Shown: positions 1-5,104 of the stretch, piece after piece | How positions within the stretch are numbered: position 1 is the stretch's first letter | How the letters are laid out: each line of letters starts with the position of its first letter | Assembly (NCBI GenBank): GCA_022867105.1 | Contig: JALHVH010000388.1 | Span: forward strand, 1 to 5,834 | DNA length: 5,834 bases | Source: Candidatus Aminicenantota bacterium | GTDB lineage: Bacteria > Acidobacteriota > Aminicenantia > Aminicenantales > Saccharicenantaceae | Direction: 5' to 3' | The notes under the pieces: generated by a model | Seen by the model: only the letters and a program-made list of their open reading frames with translations | Database searches by the model: none | What the model was told of the DNA's origin: nothing | Made by a program: the position numbers and the translations under genes

Positions 1-1
1 C

Positions 2-115
2 GATACCTACAGCGAAGGCGCCCTGCCTTTGACGAAACTCGGGATGGGGACGACCGCGCCGTTCTCCCTGCGGCACTGGGTCAGCTTCTGCTCGATCGGC
101 TACTATCTCGAATAA
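2..115 (+). CDS. C-terminal 37 codons of an unrecognised protein (partial, convergent)
   Basis: Plus-strand reading frame, open from the window edge to a TAA at 113-115; its start lies outside the window. The visible peptide begins DTYSEGALPLTKLG and ends HWVSFCSIGYYLE. It reads like genuine protein: mixed hydrophobic and aromatic residues, and 31 of 37 codons end in G or C, in line with the high-GC genes next door, whereas the adjacent plus frame is poorer in G/C at third positions. I do not recognise the family, and 37 residues show no motif, signal peptide or clear membrane segment. The gene is convergent with rfaE2, and its last 35 bp (81-115) lie on the opposite strand of the rfaE2 3' end. 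It could still be a chance open frame, since it is short and cut by the window edge. Confidence 0.5.
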   Translation, partial: DTYSEGALPLTKLGMGTTAPFSLRHWVSFCSIGYYLE

Positions 116-572
116 TTCTGTCGATGATGCATGTGCTGGAGTGGCCCTTGAGATAGGGCACGATGACGACCCGGCCGCCGGCGGCCTCGACCTCGGCCTT
201 TCCGACGACCTCGTCCGGCGTCCAATCTCCCCCCTTGATCAGGACGTCGGGGAGGAGCGCGGCGATGATCTTTTGCGGCGTCCCCTCGGCAAACCAGGTG
301 AGATAATCGATGTCGGCTACGGCCGACAGGACCTCAAGCCGCTCCTTCAAAGGAAATATGGGACGCCACGGTCCCTTGAGCTTCCGGACGGAAGCGTCCG
401 TGTTCAAGGCGACAACGAGGATATCTCCCCGTCTTTTAGCTTCCCGGAAGAGTCTGATGTGGCCCCCGTGAAGGAGGTCGAAACAGCCGTTGGTAAAAAC
501 GACCGTTTTCCCTTCGCGCCGGAGCTTCCTGCGGACGGGGATCAGATCTCTGAGGCTTTTGATCTTGTTCAT
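81..572 (-). CDS. rfaE2: D-glycero-beta-D-manno-heptose 1-phosphate adenylyltransferase, stand-alone
   Basis: A 163-residue nucleotidyltransferase of the cytidylyltransferase-like (HxGH) fold, matching the C-terminal half of bifunctional HldE. The family transfers AMP from ATP to heptose 1-phosphate, giving ADP-heptose for LPS inner core or other heptose glycans in the cytoplasm. Visible landmarks are TNGCFDLLHGGH at residues 27-38 with the nucleotide-binding HGGH at 35-38, NTDASVRKLKGPWRPI at about 57-72, LIKGGDW at 111-117, and GHSSTCIIDRI at 143-153 in place of the usual G-x-S-T-T-x-I-I segment. No kinase domain (HldA/HldE N-terminus) is attached, so the kinase must be elsewhere. The ATG at 572 lies 3 bp after the wzt stop with only a weak purine-rich stretch ahead of it, so translation probably depends on coupling to wzt. 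The tail after residue 155 is Ser/Arg-rich and lies partly in the convergent overlap. A related sugar-phosphate or glycerol-phosphate nucleotidyltransferase is possible but less likely given the KGPxRP and KGGD motifs. Confidence 0.9.
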   Translation of the reverse strand: MNKIKSLRDLIPVRRKLRREGKTVVFTNGCFDLLHGGHIRLFREAKRRGDILVVALNTDASVRKLKGPWRPIFPLKERLEVLSAVADIDYLTWFAEGTPQKIIAALLPDVLIKGGDWTPDEVVGKAEVEAAGGRVVIVPYLKGHSSTCIIDRIIRDSSRSSRS

Positions 573-575
573 ATT

Positions 576-1838
576 TCATTTCTTGATCTCGATCGCCGGC
601 GAGAAGCTCCAGGCGTGCGGCAGGTGGGCGATGCCCACGTCCTTCCTGGTCGAAGAGACGAGGAACGAATACAGGCTCCGGTGGTAGTCGTAGGGATATC
701 CGTCCATCTTATGGACGGCCACGTCAAGGTAGTAAGTTCCGTTGATCAGGCTGAGCTTTTCGATCCGGCAGACAACCTTGCCCTCGCCCTGGATCACGAG
801 CGGCTTGAAGTCCTCGATGTGGGTGTTCGTCCCGTAACAGGAAATGCCTCTGGAGTCGTAGACGCCTATCCCGAAGACGAAATCCTTGATCGCCGCGGAC
901 GAAACGACGTCCATCTCGATAGCCAGGCCTTCTTCCGGCGAGAAGACGTGTTTTTCCACGCCCTGGAGGTTCCGGAGGGTCACCTTCCTGATCTCGATCT
1001 CGCGCTTCCCCCAACGGTCCTCCCGCCGCTCGTCCCCCATGTGCCGGGCGGGCGCCTTCTCACCCTTCTTTTTCTCGAAGGCCTTCTCCTGCTTCTCGGC
1101 GATGTCCTGAAGATAGGCGTTGACGACCCGCTTCGGCTCGCCGATCGCCGCGATCCGCCCGTTCTTGAGGAACACGACCTTGTCGCAGATCTTTTCCACC
1201 GTGTCCAGGCCGTGGCTGACGAAGAGGATGGTCTTCTTCCGGCGCCGGAAATCGTCGATCCGGTCCAGGCACTTGGGGATGAACGAGGCGTCGCCCACGG
1301 CCAAGACCTCGTCAATGAGGAGGATGTCCGGGTTGACGTTGATGGCCACGGAGAAGCCGAGCCGCATGTACATCCCCGAGCTGTAGGTCTTGACGGGAGC
1401 GTCGATGAAGTCATCGAGCTCGGCGAAACTGACGATCTCGTCGAACTTCTCGCTGATCTCCCTCTTGGTCAGGCCGAGCATGATGCCGTTGATGAAGACG
1501 TTCTCCCGGCCGGTGATCTCGGGGTGGAACCCGGCGCCCAGCTCGATGAGGGCCGAGATCTTGCCCGACGTCGTGATCCGGCCGGAGGTCGGCTTGGTGA
1601 TCCCGGCCACGATCTTGAGCATTGTGCTCTTGCCCGAGCCGTTCTCTCCGATGATCCCAAGGGTCCGGCCCTTTTCGACGTTGAAACTGACGCCGTCAAG
1701 CGCGGTCACCAGCTCGTCCGCCTTGATGGACCTGATCAGGTCGCCCTTGACCAGGGCGCTCTTGAATGTCTGGAAGCGATGCCGGGCGGAATATTTCTGG
1801 TAGATGCGGGAGACGTTGTCGACCTCGATGGCGTACAC
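576..1838 (-). CDS. wzt: Polysaccharide/O-antigen ABC exporter, ATP-binding subunit with C-terminal glycan-binding domain
   Basis: A 420-residue protein that powers export of lipid-linked polysaccharide across the inner membrane with the permease encoded just upstream. The N-terminal ATPase has the Wzt/TagH-type extended helix before the sheet (about residues 20-45), Walker A GENGSGKST at 64-72, the family segment ELGAGFHPEITGREN at 99-113 where other ABC proteins have the Q-loop, signature YSSGMYMRLGF at 152-162, Walker B PDILLIDEVLAVGD at 170-183 and switch His209 in VSHG. A very charged linker (about 246-280, rich in K, E and R) leads to a beta-rich C-terminal domain, about 280-418, of the Wzt_C type, with GTNTH at 336-340 and GTYYLDVAV at 367-375. 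In known Wzt proteins this domain recognises the non-reducing end of the glycan and sets substrate specificity; that role here is inference. The start is GTG at 1838, directly after the permease TAG, chosen because GAGGAGG lies 5 bases ahead. All ATPase motifs look intact. Confidence 0.93.
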   Translation of the reverse strand: MYAIEVDNVSRIYQKYSARHRFQTFKSALVKGDLIRSIKADELVTALDGVSFNVEKGRTLGIIGENGSGKSTMLKIVAGITKPTSGRITTSGKISALIELGAGFHPEITGRENVFINGIMLGLTKREISEKFDEIVSFAELDDFIDAPVKTYSSGMYMRLGFSVAINVNPDILLIDEVLAVGDASFIPKCLDRIDDFRRRKKTILFVSHGLDTVEKICDKVVFLKNGRIAAIGEPKRVVNAYLQDIAEKQEKAFEKKKGEKAPARHMGDERREDRWGKREIEIRKVTLRNLQGVEKHVFSPEEGLAIEMDVVSSAAIKDFVFGIGVYDSRGISCYGTNTHIEDFKPLVIQGEGKVVCRIEKLSLINGTYYLDVAVHKMDGYPYDYHRSLYSFLVSSTRKDVGIAHLPHAWSFSPAIEIKK

Positions 1839-2654
1839 CTAGACCTCCTCCGGGAACGAGTCGCGCAGCCTGTCGAAGACATAGTAGCCGATCACGAAGA
1901 ACAGCAGCCCGGCGAGAAAGGTGATGCCGAGCTTCTTCCAGTGGATGAGCTCCCCGTAGAACAGGCAGCTCTGGTAGCCGCGGATGATGTGGGTCATGGG
2001 ATTGAGGTTGAGAAGGATCCTAAGGAAGTGCGATCTCTCGATACTGCCGAAGGAAAGGGGATAGATGATGGGAGTCGCGAAGAACCAGAAGGTCAGAAAG
2101 TTGGCCAGGATGTCCTTGATGTCGCGGAAGTGGACGGTGAGCGCCGAGATGAGCAGGCCGAACCCCAGGCTGAAGACGTACTGGACCAGGATGACGACGG
2201 GCAGGAAGAGCATCCAGAGCGTGAACGGCTTTCCCATGATCGGGATGAAGATGAGGAGGATGGGCAGCGCGAAGAGGAAGTTGATGAGGTTGCTCGTCAC
2301 CGTGACCACGGGCAGGATCTCAGCCGGGAAGAGGATCTTCTTGATCAGGTTGCCGTTGATCATCAGGACGTTGGCAGACTCCAGGGACGTGGAGGAGAAC
2401 CAGGTCCAGGGCAGGATGCCGCAGAACAGAAACAGGGCATAGATCCAAGGCGAGCCCTGGAAGGCCGGGTCTCGGGGTTGGATGATGAAGCCGAAAACGA
2501 CGGTATAGACCGTCATTAGCAGGAGGGGGTTGAAGAAGGACCAGAGAAAACCGAGGACGGTGCCCCGATAACGGGCCTTGAGTTCTCGGATGACCAGGTT
2601 CTGGATGAGGAACCGGTACTTCCACACGCCCTTGAGGTTCCGGATCAGGTTCAT
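1839..2654 (-). CDS. wzm: Polysaccharide/O-antigen ABC exporter, permease subunit
   Basis: A 271-residue integral membrane protein of the ABC-2 type exporter family (Wzm/TagG/KpsM), the channel partner of the adjacent ATPase. About six hydrophobic segments can be seen, near residues 33-58, 70-90, 113-138, 146-172, 181-203 and 242-262. Family landmarks include the amphipathic N-terminus RELKARYRGTVLGFLWSFFNP (about 23-43), LFPAEILP at 108-115, HFRDIKDI at 176-182 and NPMTHIIRGYQ at 219-229. The ATG at 2654 overlaps the methyltransferase stop by 4 bp (ATGA) and has GGAAGGA 7 bases upstream. The frame stays open back to 2765, but that extra stretch is Arg-rich, lies inside the methyltransferase gene and has no family match I recognise, so the shorter start is preferred. 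The last codons supply the ribosome binding site of wzt. The exact exported glycan cannot be read from the permease, and teichoic-acid or capsule exporters share this fold. Confidence 0.92.
   Translation of the reverse strand: MNLIRNLKGVWKYRFLIQNLVIRELKARYRGTVLGFLWSFFNPLLLMTVYTVVFGFIIQPRDPAFQGSPWIYALFLFCGILPWTWFSSTSLESANVLMINGNLIKKILFPAEILPVVTVTSNLINFLFALPILLIFIPIMGKPFTLWMLFLPVVILVQYVFSLGFGLLISALTVHFRDIKDILANFLTFWFFATPIIYPLSFGSIERSHFLRILLNLNPMTHIIRGYQSCLFYGELIHWKKLGITFLAGLLFFVIGYYVFDRLRDSFPEEV
1844..1850 (-). promoter_or_regulatory. Ribosome binding site of wzt, encoded by the last codons of wzm
   Basis: GAGGAGG on the minus strand, 5 bases before the GTG at 1838. The same bases encode the Glu-Glu just before the C-terminal valine of the permease, and the permease TAG directly abuts the GTG. 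The strong site explains the non-ATG start and points to tightly coupled synthesis of the two exporter subunits. Confidence 0.85.
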
Positions 2655-3394
2655 GGCGCCGTCCTTCCGGAGAAGACCTTTTCGGCCTCGGCGGTGTACT
2701 TCCCGTCCCCGCCGTAGAGGATGAAAGGCGGAAGGACCCGCGTCCTGGGAGAAACGCGGTCGCACTCCGCCAGGAAGAGATTGGCCGCCTCGTCTTCGCG
2801 CGGACGAACGGGCCGGACGGTCTTGAGTTTCAGGTCATGCACGTTCACGGCGTCGATGAGGTCCTTTCTTCGTTTTTCCGGGTAGATGAAATAGGCCCGT
2901 CCGTCTTCTTTGAGGAACGTCCGAGTCTTGCGCATTATATCATGAATGTCGCATTTTATCTCATGTTTCGCGACGCTCTTCTCCTCGGACCGGCTGATCT
3001 GCCCTCCGCGCCCCCGGATGTAGGGCGGGTTGGAAAAAACGACATCGAACGTCCGGCCGGGATCGAAGGTCCGGAAGTCGGCCTCGACGATCCGGACCCT
3101 GTCCTCGAGCCCGTTCAAGGCGACGTTCCTCCGGGCTAGGTCGGCCAGGTCCGCCTGGACCTCCACGGCCGTGATGTGCCGGAAAGGCTTGATGCTCAAA
3201 AGGAGGGAGATGACCCCGCTCCCCGCCCCCAGTTCGAGGATCTCGTCGGAGGCCTCGGTCCTTATGAAGTCCGCCAGGAGGGGGGCGTCCACCGAGAACC
3301 TATACCCCTTCCTCTTCTGGAGGACCCGGACCCTCCCGTGATAGAAGGGGTCCAGGGTCTCATCCCCGCCCTTCAATAGGCCCCTCGGATTCAT
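2651..3394 (-). CDS. trmN6: TrmN6/YabB-family N6-adenine methyltransferase, probably tRNA1(Val) A37
   Basis: A 247-residue class I SAM-dependent methyltransferase. SAM-binding motif I is ELGAGSG at 54-60, an acidic residue ends strand 2 (VEV, around 77-79), and the catalytic NPPY is at 122-125, typical of enzymes that methylate an exocyclic adenine amino group. The N-terminal DETLD (11-15) and the FSVDAPLLADF region (33-43) match the YfiC/YabB family, of which E. coli TrmN6 methylates A37 of tRNA1(Val). The C-terminus has PPFILYGGDGKYT (222-234), which resembles the family ending. The RNA substrate is inferred from the family; another RNA or protein-glutamine target is less likely. The ATG at 3394 is preferred because GAGGTG lies 7 bases ahead. 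This start sits 35 bp inside atpC in another frame, and the gene ends in an ATGA overlap with wzm. Codons for about residues 137-155 form a distinctly AT-rich patch. Confidence 0.87.
   Translation of the reverse strand: MNPRGLLKGGDETLDPFYHGRVRVLQKRKGYRFSVDAPLLADFIRTEASDEILELGAGSGVISLLLSIKPFRHITAVEVQADLADLARRNVALNGLEDRVRIVEADFRTFDPGRTFDVVFSNPPYIRGRGGQISRSEEKSVAKHEIKCDIHDIMRKTRTFLKEDGRAYFIYPEKRRKDLIDAVNVHDLKLKTVRPVRPREDEAANLFLAECDRVSPRTRVLPPFILYGGDGKYTAEAEKVFSGRTAP
2662..2668 (-). promoter_or_regulatory. Ribosome binding site of wzm inside the methyltransferase gene
   Basis: GGAAGGA on the minus strand, 7 bases before the ATG at 2654. It fixes the permease start at the ATGA overlap and argues against the longer frame that begins at 2765. 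Confidence 0.75.
2934..2942 (-). promoter_or_regulatory. Possible extended -10 promoter element inside the methyltransferase gene
   Basis: The minus strand reads TGATATAAT, a perfect match to the sigma-70 extended -10 motif (TGnTATAAT), in a 40-bp patch (2931-2970) with 14 G/C of 40 in otherwise high-GC DNA. The hexamer 17 bp upstream is a poor -35 match (3 of 6). If used, transcription would start near 2927, about 270 bp before wzm, and would serve wzm-wzt-rfaE2. The patch also encodes a plausible protein segment, so coding constraint alone may explain it. Confidence 0.25.
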
Positions 3395-3659
3395 CCTCGC
3401 TCACCTCGGTCATCACGACGACCTCATCGGGCCGGACCTGGACGAAGCCGCCTTCGATCCGGTGGCCGTCCTCCGATCCTTCGGCACGGTAGGTCAGCAC
3501 GCCCTTGCCCACCGCCGCGAAGAGGGGCCGGTGTCCCGGCAGGACACCGATATAGCCCTCCAGCGTCGGGATGGAGGCCGACTCGGCGTCGACCTCGCAG
3601 AGGAGCCTTCGCGGCGTGACGACCTTGAGGCGGAAGGTGGAGGGCATCGGATCGCTCAT
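3360..3659 (-). CDS. atpC: F1 ATP synthase epsilon subunit, short form without C-terminal helical domain
   Basis: A 99-residue epsilon subunit of the F-type ATP synthase, part of the rotating central stalk that links gamma to the c-ring. The N-terminal beta-sandwich domain is complete: FRLKVVTP at 9-16, EGYIGVLPGH at 34-43 (the family's G-x-I-G-x-L-P-G-H), KGVLTY at 52-57 and EGGFVQVRPDEVVVMTE at 69-85. Typical bacterial epsilon subunits run to about 130-140 residues and end in a two-helix hairpin that can inhibit ATP hydrolysis. Here only an acidic tail of about 14 residues follows the sandwich, so the hairpin is absent. The ATG at 3659 overlaps the atpD stop (ATGA) with GAGGAG 11 bases ahead; a second ATG at 3647 lacks such a site. 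The last 35 bp are shared with the start of the methyltransferase gene. No remnant of the hairpin is evident in another frame. Confidence 0.93.
   Translation of the reverse strand: MSDPMPSTFRLKVVTPRRLLCEVDAESASIPTLEGYIGVLPGHRPLFAAVGKGVLTYRAEGSEDGHRIEGGFVQVRPDEVVVMTEVSEDESEGPIEGRG
3402..3407 (-). promoter_or_regulatory. Ribosome binding site of the methyltransferase gene inside atpC
   Basis: GAGGTG on the minus strand, 7 bases before the ATG at 3394. It lies within the last codons of atpC and decides for this overlapping start rather than an internal one such as the TTG at methyltransferase codon 7. Confidence 0.65.
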
Positions 3660-5083
3660 TGGGACTGGAGCTCCTCGGCCTGCCTGATGACATCGTCGAT
3701 CGTCCCGGCCATGTAAAAGGCCTGTTCGGGCTTGTCGTCGTGGAGCCCTTCGCAGATCTCCTTGAAGCTGCGGATCGTCTCCGCGATCGGGACGTAGACC
3801 CCCGGCCGGCCGGTGAAGACCTCGGCCACGTGGAAGGGCTGGGACAGGAACCTCTGGATCTTCCGGGCCCGGGCCACGACGAGCTTGTCCTCCTCGCTCA
3901 GCTCCTCGATGCCCATGATGGCGATGATGTCCCGGAGGTCCTTGTATCGCTGGAGGACCTCCTTGACCCGTCGGGCGACCCGGTTATGCTCTTCGCCGAC
4001 GATCCGGGGATCGAGGATGCGCGAGAACGAGTTCAGGGGGTCGACGGCCGGGTAGATGCCCATGGCGGTCAGGCCGCGGTCCAGGTTGGTCGTGGCGTCC
4101 AGGTGGGAGAAGGTCGTCGCCGGGGCGGGGTCGGTGAAGTCGTCGGCCGGGACGTAAATGGCCTGGACCGAGGTGATCGACCCCTTCTTGGTCGAGGTTA
4201 TGCGCTCCTCGAGCTCGCCCAGCTCGGTGGCCAGGTTCGGCTGATAGCCGACGGCCGAGGGCATGCGGCCCAGCAGGGCCGAGACCTCGGAGCCGGCCTG
4301 GACGAAGCGGAAGATATTGTCGATAAAGAGCAGGATGTCCTGTCCCCTTTCGTCGCGGAAGAATTCGGCCATGGACAGGGCGGTCAGCCCGACCCTGAGC
4401 CTCGCGCCGGGCGGCTCGGTCATCTGGCCGTAGACCAGGGCGGTCTTGCCAAGGACCCCCGAGCTCTTCATTTCGAGCCAGAGGTCATTGCCTTCGCGCG
4501 TCCGCTCCCCGACGCCGGCGAAGACCGAGACGCCGCCGTGTTTCACGGCCACGTTATGGATGAGCTCCTGGATGATGACCGTCTTGCCGACGCCCGCTCC
4601 GCCGAAGAGCCCGATCTTGCCCCCCTTGAGGAACGGCTGGATGAGGTCGATGACCTTGATCCCGGTCTCGAACATCTCAAGCCTCGTGCTCTGGTCTTCG
4701 AGCGGCGGCGGAACGCGGTGGATGGGGTATTTCTTCTCGGTCACGACCGGCCCCAGGTGGTCCACCGGCTCGCCGATGACGTTAACGATACGTCCGAGCG
4801 TCCCCTCGCCCACCGGCACCTCGATCGGGGTCCCCAGGCTCACCGCCTTCATCCCCCTGGCCAGGCCGTCGGTCGGATGCATGGCCACGCAGCGGACCTT
4901 GTTCTCCCCGATGTGCTGTTCGACCTCGACCACGATGTTGATGGGGGTGGGCTGATCGAAGCCTTCGCCGGTGATCCGGATGGCCGTGTAGATCTGCGGC
5001 AGCTCGCACTCCTTGAACAGGACGTCCACGACGGGTCCGATGACCTGGACGACCTTTCCGATCTTCGCGTTTGTGTTCTCCAT
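3656..5083 (-). CDS. atpD: F1 ATP synthase beta subunit (catalytic)
   Basis: The 475-residue catalytic subunit of the F1 head, full length for the family; three copies alternate with alpha and make or hydrolyse ATP as gamma turns. It has the N-terminal beta-barrel start IGKVVQVIGPVVDV (8-21), P-loop GGAGVGKT (161-168), catalytic glutamate region GERTREGND (192-200, Glu193), Walker B LLFIDNIFRF (251-260), adenine-pocket Tyr344, and EELSEED (393-399), equivalent to the DELSEED lever that contacts gamma. The family signature at 345-354 reads PAVDPLNSFS, where most homologues have D-S-T-S after PL. This still fits the general signature, so activity is expected. The start is the ATG at 5083 with GGAG 6 bases ahead; atpG ends 21 bp upstream. 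A V/A-type B subunit is ruled out by the F-type motifs and neighbours. Confidence 0.98.
   Translation of the reverse strand: MENTNAKIGKVVQVIGPVVDVLFKECELPQIYTAIRITGEGFDQPTPINIVVEVEQHIGENKVRCVAMHPTDGLARGMKAVSLGTPIEVPVGEGTLGRIVNVIGEPVDHLGPVVTEKKYPIHRVPPPLEDQSTRLEMFETGIKVIDLIQPFLKGGKIGLFGGAGVGKTVIIQELIHNVAVKHGGVSVFAGVGERTREGNDLWLEMKSSGVLGKTALVYGQMTEPPGARLRVGLTALSMAEFFRDERGQDILLFIDNIFRFVQAGSEVSALLGRMPSAVGYQPNLATELGELEERITSTKKGSITSVQAIYVPADDFTDPAPATTFSHLDATTNLDRGLTAMGIYPAVDPLNSFSRILDPRIVGEEHNRVARRVKEVLQRYKDLRDIIAIMGIEELSEEDKLVVARARKIQRFLSQPFHVAEVFTGRPGVYVPIAETIRSFKEICEGLHDDKPEQAFYMAGTIDDVIRQAEELQSQ
3671..3676 (-). promoter_or_regulatory. Ribosome binding site of atpC inside atpD
   Basis: GAGGAG encoded by the Glu-Glu codons near the end of atpD, 11 bases before the atpC ATG at 3659. 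The spacing is on the long side, so together with the ATGA overlap it suggests translation of atpC is coupled to atpD. No comparable site precedes the alternative ATG at 3647. Confidence 0.6.
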
Positions 5084-5089
5084 GTTATT

Positions 5090-5093
5090 CTCC
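5090..5093 (-). promoter_or_regulatory. Ribosome binding site of atpD
   Basis: GGAG on the minus strand, 6 bases before the atpD ATG at 5083 and within the 21-bp gap after atpG. It supports the chosen start; the gap is too short to hold a full promoter or terminator of its own. Confidence 0.8.
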
Positions 5094-5104
5094 AGTCATC
5101 ATCC

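Noticed and set aside
1..80. Possible rho-independent terminator for the minus-strand operon just past rfaE2.
   Set aside because: No GC-rich stem followed by a run of T could be found on the minus strand here, and the region looks coding on the plus strand.
980..1414. A 144-codon minus-strand frame inside wzt.
   Set aside because: It is an out-of-phase reading of wzt, almost entirely Ser, Arg, Thr and Pro, which is typical of a shifted high-GC frame.
141..2519. A 792-codon open frame on the plus strand spanning rfaE2, wzt and most of wzm.
   Set aside because: It is the exact antisense register of three minus-strand genes that happen to share one phase (their ends at 81, 576 and 1839 are all multiples of 3). 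It stays open because those genes avoid the sense codons TTA, CTA and TCA; it closes at a CTA leucine codon of wzm (2517-2519). Its product is Asp/Glu/Arg/Leu-rich with no recognisable domain, whereas the minus-strand products have complete family motifs.
2655..2765. N-terminal extension of the permease by 37 residues to an upstream ATG at 2765.
   Set aside because: The stretch is Arg-rich, lies inside the methyltransferase coding region, and the ATG at 2654 has a good ribosome binding site and a typical Wzm beginning.
2837..3379. Several plus-strand frames of 67-103 codons opposite the methyltransferase gene.
   Set aside because: They overlap each other and a gene with intact SAM-binding and NPPY motifs; none has a ribosome binding site or recognisable family.
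4446..4955. A 169-codon plus-strand frame opposite atpD.
   Set aside because: It is low-complexity in Ser, Thr and Pro, has no recognisable motif, and lies opposite a highly conserved beta subunit gene; it is an antisense shadow.
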